Origin: Anaeramoeba flamelloides
Taxonomy: Eukaryota; Metamonada; Anaeramoebidae
Assembly (NCBI GenBank): GCA_027625915.1
Contig: JANTQA010000023.1
Coordinates: 17,236,001-17,300,000 of the forward strand
Reading direction: 5' to 3'
Length of the DNA: 64,000 nucleotides
A model generated the notes under the pieces. It was not told the DNA's origin and did no database searches. It was given only the letters and a program-made list of their open reading frames with translations. Within the stretch, counting starts at the first letter, position 1. Every line of letters starts with the position of its first letter. A program made the translations under genes and the position numbers. Positions 1 through 10,900 of this stretch are shown in pieces.

Positions 1-563
1 CGATCGTTGTACCTCCGCGAACTTGTTTTTTGTCTGTCGTTTCTGTGTTTGGTTCCCTTCCCTGATTTTCGGCCCCTCTTCGTGAGATCCTTTTTTTCAT
101 TACTATCACCACTCGTTTCATTCATGCTCGATCCTTCTTCGCTATTGAGATGCGCATGCCGTTCGCCCTTACCACTTCTCGATCTCCGTTTCTTTTCTTT
201 TTTTCTTCGCTTTTTTTGTTTAAACTCTTGGTTGTTCTTATTCGATTTTCCCTGGTACTTGATTCCCAAAAGCAACTGACGATCTTCAATTAAAATCTCG
301 GTATTCCTTTTTGAGGTAGAGATTTTGTTGATCGTTTTCCATGAGTCGTGAATCAAATTCTCAAAGCAGTCCTGTTGTTTGATTAGTTCTTGTAAAGTGT
401 AATTTGTACCAATTTTATTTTGTGCTCTCTCAAAGGCAGGCAAAGTGGTGTCGATTTCTTTTACATCTTCCCAAAAGTCTTCTAATTTGAAGTTTCGTTT
501 TTTTGCTTCCTTTGTATGATCAAATTGCTTGGAGTGTTTTTTTTTTTTTTTGATCCCGTTCAT
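1..563 (-). CDS. Unrecognised lysine-rich protein, 5' part, runs off the window
   Basis: An open frame starts at ATG 561-563 and stays open to position 1, giving about 187 residues with no stop, so the 3' end lies outside the window. The stretch is much richer in G/C than the DNA beyond 600, as expected for coding sequence here. After the start come five lysines from an A15 run. A mixed-composition region of about 85 residues follows, with segments such as EDFWEDVKEIDTTLPAFERA and LIEDRQLLLGIKYQG. Then comes a very basic stretch (KKRRKKEKKRRSRS) that resembles a nuclear or nucleolar targeting signal, and a Ser/Lys/Arg-rich tail. I do not recognise the family. The basic tail suggests a nuclear, RNA- or chromatin-associated protein, but that is inference. 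The gene points away from SPCS2, so 564-4560 is a shared upstream region. Confidence 0.65.
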   Translation of the reverse strand, partial: MNGIKKKKKHSKQFDHTKEAKKRNFKLEDFWEDVKEIDTTLPAFERAQNKIGTNYTLQELIKQQDCFENLIHDSWKTINKISTSKRNTEILIEDRQLLLGIKYQGKSNKNNQEFKQKKRRKKEKKRRSRSGKGERHAHLNSEEGSSMNETSGDSNEKKDLTKRGRKSGKGTKHRNDRQKTSSRRYND

Positions 564-1163
564 TTGTTGATTTCTTTTCTTTTTTGTTCTTGTTGGAATT
601 TTTTTTTTTTAAGAAAATAAAAAACAAATATTCAAAAGGATAAAAACTCAAAAAATGATCTGTTTCATTTTCATTTCTTGGTTAAAAATCTAATGAATTT
701 TAAAAAGCTTTTCACTTTTCCCTCAATTTTTCTATTTAAAGGCTTTGAATGATATTTGAAAGCTTGTAAATTGTCTAAAAGTGTTTAAAAGAACACTAGT
801 CTGAAAAAATAAAATTGAATAATTAAAGTTAGACAAAACTACTACTTTTATTAAAGTTTCGTCCTTAATAATAAAGTTTATAAACAATATAATCCAAATT
901 CCAAAACTTCAAATTATTGAGGCTATTGTAGTTATTGTTTTTAGGTGTATTGCCTTTTATTAAAAGTTTCTATTAGAAATAAAAGTGGTTTTGTTTTCAG
1001 GTAGAAAAGTCCAAATTATGGAAGAATGAATTAAGATTAAAAATCAACTTTGAGATATTTTTTTTGATAGACAAGAACTAATAGTTTTGAAAATGCTTTA
1101 ATCATCAAATAAAACTAAAATAGAGAAAAAAAATTCCTTATGATAATTATTCTGTGTCCAAGG

Positions 1164-1230
1164 TTTTCCTGAATTCAAAAGAATAGAGAAAAACCATAGA
1201 GTTTGTTCTATTCTTTTGAATTAGGGAAAA
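1164..1230. repeat. Short hairpin (inverted repeat)
   Basis: The left arm 1164-1187 (TTTTCCTGAATTCAAAAG then AATAGA) pairs with the right arm 1206-1230 with two or three mismatches around an 18-base loop. It could be the core of a small transposon remnant or a cruciform. No target duplication is visible. Confidence 0.5.
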
Positions 1231-1861
1231 GTTAACGGTGTTTTTCTCGAGGTTTTCTATTTTATTTGTGAAGTGTTCTAGGTTTTTTTGAGATTTCTAT
1301 TTATGAGGAAAAGATAACAGATGCCTTTTTTCTTTTTTGAAATAAACCAAAAATTAATTTATTTTTCAGTTTATTTCCAAAATTAAAAAAAACCTAAAAG
1401 AATCCAAAAAATAAATATTTTTTTATTTTTTAAATCAATAAATAATGCTTTCTGAATCCTAATAATTGATTATACATTTGAAATGTATTTATTAAATACA
1501 AAATACTTTAAAAATATAATAAAATAACCTCTTAACTGTCAAAAAAAAAAATAATCAAATTTTATACTATTAAATTTGAAAAAAATCTTGATAGAAACTT
1601 GGAAATTGGATTTTCAAGCTTAAATTGTTAAAGATCTTGAAAAATAATTTTTAATATAAAATTCCTTATTAATCAATGGTATAAATTAGAAGTTAAGTTT
1701 ACAAAACATGAAGAATTATTATATGTTTAATTTTTGTTTTCAAAAAATTTTTTCATCATCATGAAAAGAAACTTGGAAAAATTATAAGTTTTTTTTTTGC
1801 TTCTTCATTTTGGAAATTAGACTTCAATTTCATCTTTATTTCCAATAATATGCAAAAATTC

Positions 1862-1979
1862 GTTCTCATTTAACACTATTAAATTCAGTGATATGATATT
1901 AAATTAGTGATTATTTTCACTTTTTAGTATTATTAAAGATAAATTTTTATAGAAAGATTTGATAGTGTTAAATGAGAAC
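1862..1979. repeat. MITE-like element, 118 bp, single copy
   Basis: Ends are a near-perfect 22-bp inverted repeat: GTTCTCATTTAACACTATTA at 1862 and its complement ending at 1979. The interior is A/T-rich and non-coding. I see no clear target-site duplication and no second copy in the window. Confidence 0.5.
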
Positions 1980-3189
1980 TATAATTTGGATAATTTGTTC
2001 TTCTTCAAAATATTATTTTCAAGATATTTTTTAAAATTACAGTTAATGAATTTTAAAAAAATGAAAAATTAACTATACATTTTTTTACCGTTTTGTGTAA
2101 TTTATCAATATACCTTGTGTTTTTTTTTGCTATGAATAAAGGTTTTTTATTGTATTGAATATTTAGCTGAGGGTTACTTAATAGTATTTTAGAAAATCTA
2201 ATTGATTTAAAAGGTTTAAAAAAACAAAAAACCTATATATAGAATAATAAATTGTAATTTTTTCAAATAATACTATTTCCTTAAATTTAAAAGTTGAAAT
2301 CACTTTTACAACTATCCTATATTATTTTTTAAAGACAATAAGATAACATATTTTTTAAAATTTACAATTTATAGTGTATTTTTAGGTATTAAAAGGATTC
2401 ATTTCAGGTATTTAAAGAAAGATATCGTGTACTACATTAATTAAAAATTCTTTTTATAACTCTAAAAAATACAAAAATTTTCAGAAAATAATTGATTTCA
2501 TATTTCCTTTTTTTGAAATTGAATAATTTCTGAGAAAGTTAACTCATCTTCAGAAACTTTAAAAAATCTAAAAAAAAAAAAAGGTCTCCTTAATTTAGTT
2601 TTATTTTTCAAAAGAATTTATACTTGACTTTTTTATCTTTATCATCAATTTTTACATCAAAAAAATCATAATTTCGTTTAATTAGACAATTCATTATTTT
2701 GTGTCATGATTTCTTTCAATTTATTTGAAAATTAGAAAATTTTGAGTTAATTGATTTTTTTTTTAATTAAATGTAAAAGTATTATTAATAGGTTAGAAAA
2801 CATGTCTATTAATAAATTTTAATTTATAATATCTTTTTTTTTTAAGATTTGAATAAGGTCGTGAAGAATCGATAACTTTCTCATAAATTCATGAATAATA
2901 AAAAAGGAGAATATGGTACCAATGGATATCCCTCAATTAACCTAATTTTTTGATGATTTCTGAAACTTTGAGCTTTTCGATCTCGTTATTTACTGTGGAT
3001 TTTCTCGATCCTTGTGGGGTGACTGGTTACCAAAAAGGGTAATATGAAAATCTACATATTTTGAATGACAAAATTCCAATAACAAAAAAAACATTACATA
3101 ATATCTCTTAGACAAAAAATTTAATTGTAAAAAAATATTAAAAGATTTGTCAATTTCAAAAAATTATAAATTAAAAATCAAACTATTTT

Positions 3190-3576
3190 GGAAAAAAAGT
3201 GAAACACGGTTTTTAATTGGGAACATTATTAAGAATCAAAGTAAGATCAATTAAAAAAAGAATAAATAAATAAATACAGATAAAAGGAAAAACAAAACAC
3301 ATTAAAAGTTTTTTTAATACTACCTTTTGGTATGGGTTTTTCTTTGATTAATCAATTATTAAAAATTTGTATAAAAAATTGACTATTTTTGAGATCTCCA
3401 AAATTACACAAACAATTATTTCGATAAGAAAGTAAATTTAAATTGTATTTGTTGGGTTGATTGAAAATAATATAATGGATTTTTATTTGAAGTTAATTGG
3501 TTTTTCTTTTTATTGACTTTAGTTTTGGTTTTCAATAAGTTTCACAATTAAAAACCGTGTTTCACCGTTTTTTCCC
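3190..3576. repeat. Long hairpin repeat, MITE-like, about 390 bp
   Basis: The left arm contains GTGAAACACGGTTTTTAATT (from about 3199) and the right arm carries its complement (about 3544-3563). Similarity continues inward for about 100 bases with scattered changes, so most of the element folds on itself. It is non-coding. The ends are approximate because both flanks are A-rich. Confidence 0.5.
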
Positions 3577-4073
3577 TTTTCCCCTTTTTTTCAACATTGT
3601 TGATTACATATTTCTTATTTTGCATTTTCAAAGAGATAAATTTCTTCAATTTAAAACAAATTGTTTTATTCAAGTACAAATCAATTTAATTGGATTTAAT
3701 CAAAAATGTAGTTATTTTGTAACTCTCTAGATTGGGCATGATAAGGGTTTTGTAACATTCTGGAGAAAAAATAGCTCATTTGAGCTATGAAAAAAACGAA
3801 AAAAAAAAAATCTGTAAGATCTCAAAAAGAACCAAAGAGCGACACTTTAAAATTAAAACAATTGTTTTCAAAATGATAATTTAAAACCATTTAAATTGGA
3901 AATTGAGGGTAGCTCTCTGTCTGGATTTTTTCTAAAAATATTTTAGTTTTTGATTGTTAATTATAACATACTGATCGCACTTCACATATTGGTTAGTTTT
4001 TGATTGGTAGTAGATAAATCATTAAAATGATAAAATTTTTTTAATCTATTTCAGAAAATTAAATTTAAATATA

Positions 4074-4236
4074 CTGGTATTTGAATAATAAATGGGATTT
4101 TTTTTCACTTCATTTTTAATTTCTCTTTTTTAAGAGAACATAGATCAAGAACCTCTTTCTTTAAGAACTATATTTATAAAAAAAAAATATGGAAAAGGAA
4201 GTGAAAATTCTTTCCCATTTAGAATTCAAATACCAG
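4074..4236. mobile_element. MITE family A, copy 1 (TA-flanked)
   Basis: A 163-bp element begins CTGGTATTTGAATAATAAAT and ends in a near-complement of that sequence. The inverted repeats are about 40 bp, each running inward to a TTTCACTTC/GAAGTGAAA block. The element is bounded by TA on both sides, consistent with the TA duplication of Tc1/mariner-type elements. A second copy lies at 7562-7727. It has no coding capacity. Confidence 0.65.
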
Positions 4237-4560
4237 TAATGACTTTACACTTAAAATAATATTACCCAAACAACCCTCCAGAACAATTCCAAAATCTAAA
4301 GGTACATAACACTTAAACTTAATACCACCAAAGTGACATTTAAAAAACAGAAGATTGTATATTATTTTGTGATTTAAGTATTGACTTGAGTATTATTTAA
4401 TTCTCTTCTCTTTTGAAAATGATAAAGTTTGTAATATTTTTATATACTGAAGATTTTGTTGAAGCTGTTTGAGTTTCTATAAAGATCTCTGATCTCTGAT
4501 CGTGATTGAAATGAGAAATTCAAAATTTTGATTCATTTTTTTCATAATCTCCTTTTATTA

Positions 4561-5411
4561 ATGCCACCTAAAAAAAAAAAAAAAATAAAAGAGCAAAAAG
4601 TTTCGCTTTATAATTCCTCACAAATTCAAGAATGCTTAGACAACGCAACAATTTCTGTAATAATCTTATTGGTTTTTCGTAAACATAAAACTTCATAACA
4701 ATTCTCTTTAACTTTGTACAATATTAAGCCTTCCGATTTTTTTCTTTTCTTTTCCTATCTTTTCCGTGTATTGGGTTCTATTCTTTATTTTTTTCTTTGC
4801 TGGTTTCTGTGGTGAATACATAAAAGGCAATAAAAAAAGCAAAATTCAGAGCTAATCATAAAATAACTTGGATCTATAATGCAATCGCAGTAATTGCTGT
4901 GTTATGTGCAATTGCAGGATATAAATTTGGACAAGGGTGGTCTCAAACAGGAAAAAAATTTGCTGTTTTTTTTACTGCGTGCTATTTTCTAATCTGGTGT
5001 GTTATTAATATTTTAGAGAAATTTCTTGAAGGAAACATGATGTTCTTTTCAAAGCCAAAAACTCTATTTCTTCAAACTTCAAACAAAAGAAAACAAAAAG
5101 GAAATCAAAAAGAAGAAAAGTTTTCTTTAACAATAAACGTTTCAACAGATCTTCCTAAAAATAGTGATCTTTATAAATTAACGATCTTTGAACAAACAAA
5201 TAAAAATCGTTGGTGGTACCAACACAAATTAAGAAGATTTAAAAAGAAAGAAGACAATAGTTTTGTTCTTGCTGAATTCAACAAATCTGTTGGTAATTGG
5301 TTTGATGAAAATGGTGTTTTCCTAAAAGAGAAATTTACCAGTGAGGTAATTCAACTTTTAGAAAACGCACAAACAACATTTATTGACAAACAACAAAAGA
5401 AAGAGGATTAA
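4561..5411 (+). CDS. SPCS2: Signal peptidase complex subunit 2 (SPC25 family)
   Basis: Two exons, 4561-4656 and 4827-5411, joined in phase 0 by a 170-bp GT-AG intron (donor CT|GTAATA, acceptor AAAAG|GCA), give 226 aa ending in TAA. The human protein is also 226 aa. SPCS2 is a non-catalytic subunit of the ER signal peptidase complex, which removes signal peptides during translocation. The N-terminus is lysine-rich and cytosolic. Two hydrophobic segments follow (IYNAIAVIAVLCAIAG and FAVFFTACYFLIWCVINIL). The cytosolic C-terminal part is the best match: EFNKSVGNWFDENGVFLKE resembles the family's FTKSIAKFFDHSGTLVMD, followed by a helix like EISRLHDSLA. The ATG at 4561 is the first in frame. The GTG inside exon 2 at 4899 is not a start because the frame is open to the acceptor. 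Confidence 0.87.
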
Positions 5412-5667
5412 TTGTTTTCTTTTTTCTTTTTTTTTACGTTAAATTTTACATTGCTTCTGATTTCGATCAATTGGCCTTTTTTTTTATTCAACAATCCCAA
5501 AATAAAATAGTATAACAATAATTCTTTTCAAAATGAAAGTTCTGTTTCCAACACAAAAGACTTGAAGTCTTTTCATTCAATATACTTTTCTGATTTTGAT
5601 ATTTTTTTTCTTATTGCAATTTCTATTAACAATCTTGGGAAAAACTTTGATTGTATTTCTTTTGAGT

Positions 5668-5910
5668 TTAAAGCCCTAAAACTAGTATAAAAGTAAAAAA
5701 TGTCCATTTTTTTGTCATTTTTTTTCAATCTCCTTTTTCAAAAACCCCTTGGACAAAAGGTTGCCTGAAATGTAGAAATGACTACTATTCAAACCTAGCC
5801 AAATATTTTGTTCAAAACTAAAACTTCAGGATATTCCAAAAAAGTTCATTTAAAAAAAATTACAAAAAAATGGACTTTTTTTGCTTTTATACTGATACTA
5901 GGCCTTTAAA
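5668..5910. repeat. Hairpin repeat, MITE-like, 243 bp
   Basis: Arms of about 55 bp are imperfect complements. The left arm runs TTTAAAGCCCTAAAACTAGT then ATAAAAG and a TCCATTTTTTT block. The right arm mirrors it and ends GGCCTTTAAA. It is non-coding and abuts a different element at 5938. Confidence 0.5.
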
Positions 5911-5937
5911 GGCAGCTTACACCTAGAATTATCACTA

Positions 5938-6111
5938 AGTGACAAGTCTCTTTTATTTTTTTTTTGACCAATTTCTAAATAAGGATCTCCTTATCGAAAA
6001 ATAAATTTAATATTGAAAATAAACAGGGGTTTTTAAATCAAAGAAATTTGCAAAAAATTTTCTCAATCTCTATTAAATTAAGGTAAAATTGTTTTTTAGA
6101 GATTAGACCCA
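5938..6111 (-). mobile_element. MITE family B, copy 1
   Basis: A 174-bp element that aligns along its whole length, in reverse complement, with 34100-34272. Shared blocks include TAATAGAGATTGAGAA, CCTGTTTATTT, GGAATCCTTATTTAGAAATT (diverged here) and the terminal GACTAGTCCCTT-like sequence. Related ends also bound 62600-63543. Confidence 0.6.
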
Positions 6112-6595
6112 TAAACAAAATGAAAAAGTTTACATTTTAGCTTTCACCAAATATTAAATACAGAAAAGCATAATATAATTTTTGCTTTGATCCTTTTAAA
6201 ATTTGATTAAATCATAAAAAGGTGATGATTTATGAACTTTGTCCGCATTTAAAATATAAATACGCTTGAAAAATTTGAGTTGTGATAAAATTTGTTTTAA
6301 AAAGAAATCTTATACAAAGTTAAAATGAATATTTGTGAATAATAATGATTATAACTAGATATTTTTTCTTGTGTTTAAAACTTTAACTTGTTATTAACAA
6401 AATATTTAATTTATTTTTCTCTACTTGTTTATATATAAACATCATTTAAAAAATTGTGACTCACATAGAGTAATAAATTGAAAAAAAAAAAATTATCCTT
6501 GCGTATTCAAGAACAAATAATAATTAAACCTGATTTGTAATTCACTTTTAAATCATTCAAAATATATAAAAACCTGTTAATACTTTTTATAAAAA

Positions 6596-6597
<2 letters not shown>

Positions 6598-6630
<33 letters not shown>
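6598..6630. repeat. (TA)n microsatellite
   Basis: About 15 uninterrupted TA/AT units between SPCS2 and SCAMP. Confidence 0.85.
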
Positions 6631-6634
<4 letters not shown>

Positions 6635-7561
6635 ATAAAACCTATTTAAATAATAAAAAAATTGTTTATACTCTAAATATTTGAAAATATATATTCCCTA
6701 AACTCTTCAATTCAAGAAATTTAATAAATGTTCGAAAATAGAATAAATAATCAATTTGATTTATTTTTCTTGTTTTTTGAAAATAAGATTAAAAATTTGA
6801 AATTTTATTTTATTTGTTCATACAAAATGAAAATTTATCAGAAATTACTTAAAGTGAAATTTCATTAAAAATATAATGTTTAGAAAATTTTTCTTTTTAT
6901 TATTTTTTCAATCCAAAAATCCCAAGATTAAAATGATGGGATCTTTTTACTGAAAAGTAATTTCGCTAAAAATATATTTTTTCAAATCGGATTTTTTTTC
7001 TCTCAAGTTGGTAAATCAGTTGGTATTATAAAGTTTAATTAGATCTGTATTTAAATAAGTTCCCCATTATCTTTCGGAATAAAAAAATATATTACTTACA
7101 AATTGCCTTTTTGAACCAGTTATATAATTCATACTAAGTTCGAGATTGAGAAACTAAGAATCAAAACAACAAGTAGTTACATCCGATACAAGACATTCTT
7201 TTTCTCAAATTTCAGTGGTTGTCAACCTTAAAGGATCTTTTTTACGCCATTTACTCAAGCTTGAGTAGAAAATATCAACTTTTCAAAAGTATACATAAAA
7301 CACGAAAAGGAAATGTGGAATTACTAATACCAAAATTCCAGCTTTCTGATTTAAAGAAATTCCTTTTCAATTTATATGACTTATTTGAAAATTTAGAAGA
7401 TTTTAGAACAAAATCAAATTTCAAAAAAAACTCATTTATACAATAGTTTTGAATTGTGTCTCCCACAAAAACAAGAAATTATTACTATTGAATTGTGAAC
7501 TGGAGATTTCAGTAATATCAAAACCCTGAAATTGATAGTCTTATAGAAAATAATCTTACTA

Positions 7562-7727
7562 CTGGTATTGAAATTATAAACAGTAAAAAATTTTCACTTC
7601 ATCTTCTTACAATTTCCTTTTTTCATACAAAGCCACAAATTACTAGCTACTTGTTTTAAAACTCTCTTTGAAAAAGGAATCTCAAAAGGAAGTGAAAATT
7701 CTTACGCATTTATTATTGAAATACCAA
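7562..7727. mobile_element. MITE family A, copy 2 (TA-flanked)
   Basis: A 166-bp relative of 4074-4236. It starts CTGGTATTGAAATTATAAAC, ends with the complement of CTGGTATT-like sequence, and has the same TTTCACTTC/GAAGTGAAA inner blocks. TA lies on each side. It sits about 175 bp upstream of the SCAMP start codon, so it may touch that gene's promoter. Confidence 0.65.
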
Positions 7728-7901
7728 TATTAAATAAATCCAAGATCTTTTTCAACAAATAAAAAACCGTAAACTCAAACACCAGAAGGTTTTTTTTTAT
7801 TCTCCCCTTTTTTACCAATCAGAAAGTTATAAAAAATTTAATAAACCATTTTTCTATTTATTCATAATTCGCTTTTCGATTTTTTTTTTTTTCCTAATTT
7901 T

Positions 7902-10900
7902 ATGAGCAGCTCTAGCAGTAGTGACACTTCTTCCTCGAGTGGGGAAGGGGCAATAAACCCATTTGATGTAAATTACAAAACTATTTTTGAATAAGTCTTT
8001 TGTCTCTGGTTTTTGGTAATTCTTTAATACCTTGAATTTTTTTTTTCTTTTTTTTTGTTTTTTTTTTTGAACAAAATTCTTCAAACAACAAAAAAGGATT
8101 CATCAATAAAAAAAGCACAAAAGACAGAACTTGACAATAATGAAGAATTTGGAATGACTACAAATAACCCCTTTGAAACAGAGGGAACTGTAATTAATTT
8201 TTTTTATTATTATTCTATTTCTTTTAAGTTTATGTTGATTTTGTGTACCAAGATCTAATGGCTTTTAAAAAAATAAATAAACAAAAAATTCTCAAAAATA
8301 TATAGGGCGGATTCCAAGAACCTAAATTTATCCAAGAAAGAAATCGTAAAATATCCAATCTTTCTTGTAAAGGAAATCTTCAAAAAAATCATTTACCAAA
8401 CAAAGATTCACCACATACATAAACAATTTAATTTTCTTTTTGAATAATAGCAAACGGAGAGAAAAGTTACGAAGAAAGACTCCGTGACGTTCAAAGACTT
8501 GAAGCAGAACTCGATATCCGAGAAAGAGAGATTAAAAATCGTGAAATAAATCTTGGTAAATATCCTAACCAATCTTTCTCTTTCTCTTTCTCTTTCTCTT
8601 TTTCTTTTTCTTTTTCTTTTTCTTTTTCTTTTTCTTTTTCTTTTTCTTTTTCTTTTTCTTTTTTCAAACCCACCAAGAATAATCTTCTCAAATAATAAAA
8701 AATTACTAATTCATTTCCAAATTGTAGGTGAAGATTACGATCGAACTCCAAATTGGCCAAGATGCAAACCATTCCTTTTTCATGATATATCACAAGATAT
8801 CCCAGTTAATGCTCACGGTTTTATGAGGTAAAGTCTTTTTTTAAACCAGATATTTGTTTTCTTTTTGTTTTTTCTTTACATTCTCAAATTTGATTCCTTT
8901 TCTCAAACAAAACAACTTTGAGTCAATTTTCAGTTTAACAAAAACAGTTATCAAATGTCTACTTTTAATTCGCACGATTTGAAGACTAACAGCAAAAACT
9001 GAAAAACCTTCTTGAAAATCGAATAATTCATTTTTTGATTCCAAAATGTGGTAGAGTTATTATGGTCTCAAGTATAAACCTTTCTGAAGAATTAAATCGA
9101 TTCTGTGGGTTTAGAAAAGGGAATTCCTATTTTGAAAAGAGTACATTTTGAAAAATCCTTATTTTCAACCTATTATGTGAGTTTTATGTTTTTTTTCTCT
9201 CACTTCGAATAAGAAAGTTGACTATGGGCATAAATCTGAATTAAAAATCACCCCCTAATTTAACAATTCTGCAATATAAGATATTATTTAATGATATTAC
9301 CAATAACAGTTATCTGCATTTTTTCGCAAAAGTTGAAGAAATTAAATTAACCTCCAAATAATTACTGAGAACTAAGCAAGAAAAAAAAAAAAGTAAATTT
9401 TTGGGATTTGAGAGTTTATAATATCTTATTTTTACAATTTAATATACCAAGTAGTTCTTTTATTTTAATTTTTTATCAGTTAAAAAAGAGTTTTTTTTTA
9501 TCAAAAAAATAATTTTCAAGCATTGAAAATTCCTTTCAATGAATTGTTGTGAAAAATGAAAAAAATAAAAACAAAAAATTTTTTTGTTTATAAACAACTC
9601 TTTAAACAAGACCAACTTTTGAAAAAATTCCCTCTTAAATTTTTATAAACTGAAAATTTTTTTTAGTCGAATATCGGACAAAATGCCTCAAATTACAAGA
9701 ATTCATAATTTCTGAAGTTAGCAAAAATTTTCACATTTTTTTTTAATTTTTTACCATTTTATTATATTGAAGGAATAATAAAAGCAATTTTTTACTTTTT
9801 CCATTATTTTTTCAAAAATAATTTCTTCAATCGTATATTAATTTCAAGAGTAATAATATTTTATAAAATACTATTTATTGATTCGGCTTTATCCCATTTA
9901 AAACCTATGTATTAAAAAAAATTAAAAAACGTAGAAATGTACCTAAACTTTGTTTCAGTCAAAGTGTCTCAGCATTTTTTACAAATATCAATTATTTTTT
10001 ATTAATTGAACTTTGAAGAACCAATAAAAAATAAGTAGAATAATAAGAATCAATGAATAATTGATACATGTCTGAAAGAAAACTCAAAAATCAATAGATT
10101 TTCTTAAAAATAGAAAAACCCAAATTCTTAAGTTTATATTGAGAAAAACAAAAAGGTTCATTTTGATCTTCAATTGAATATCCAAATAAAATCTAAATAG
10201 AAATAAATATTATTTCTCTACAACCATTTTTACTGTTTCAGTAACCTTAAAATAACACATTTTTCACAAGTAACTTTCGATCTTGCAATAATAAAAAAAA
10301 AATTTGCAAATGAATTCTGTTATCCAAAAAAAAAATCGAAAAAAAAAAAAGTAAAAAATGAGAAAATATGTGGTTTCAATTTAAAATTTTCAAAAATTAA
10401 TTTTTCTTCTAATATTGATCAAAACCCTTTAAACACATGTAATCTACTCACATTACAACTGGGCCCATTTGACTGGAAAATGGTTTATTTCAAAAAAAAT
10501 ATTCTCTTCAAATACTTTGTAAAAACAAAATTAATACTTTTATGGAGATAAATTTATTAGTAATTATTATCATTAATCCCAAGATCTAAGGGAACTTTCA
10601 AGGTTATTACTTTTTGATGCAAGAATAGCTGTTTTAAATTTGCTTTTTGAATTAGAAAAACTTAAAAAAAGAACTTAAAAAAAGGAATTTTTTGTTGTTA
10701 GAATTGATATTAAAAAATATTTTGATACGATTAGAAACATTTTAATTCAGTATGGCATTGATAAATCTATTAGAAATGAGAAAAACCCAAAATATTGCTA
10801 AAAAATATCTTAAAAAAAGTTGGATTAAAAGTATACCAAGGAGTCCAAATATCACCTTTATTATTTGGATTTATCAGACATTTGTAATTGAAAAAATCAA

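Larger units (their letters stand above)
564..4560. other. Intergenic region with hairpin repeats
   Basis: About 4 kb of A/T-rich DNA between two divergent genes. I found no convincing reading frame. It holds four inverted-repeat structures listed separately (1164-1230, 1862-1979, 3190-3576, 4074-4236). The slightly less A/T-rich stretch 2860-3040 does not translate to anything recognisable on either strand. Promoters of both flanking genes must lie at the two ends, but no motif stands out. Confidence 0.6.
5412..7901. other. Intergenic region with repeats
   Basis: About 2.5 kb between SPCS2 and SCAMP, which lie in the same orientation. It contains inverted-repeat elements at 5668-5910, 5938-6111 and 7562-7727 and a (TA)n run near 6600-6630. 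A 75-codon frame at 7219-7446 begins with TTG, matches nothing I know and is not called as a gene. Confidence 0.6.

Noticed and set aside
8491-8831. Lys/Glu- and Phe/Leu-rich frames on both strands
   Set aside because: They are the two strands of a CTTTTT microsatellite in SCAMP intron 4 joined to real SCAMP exons. They are not separate genes.
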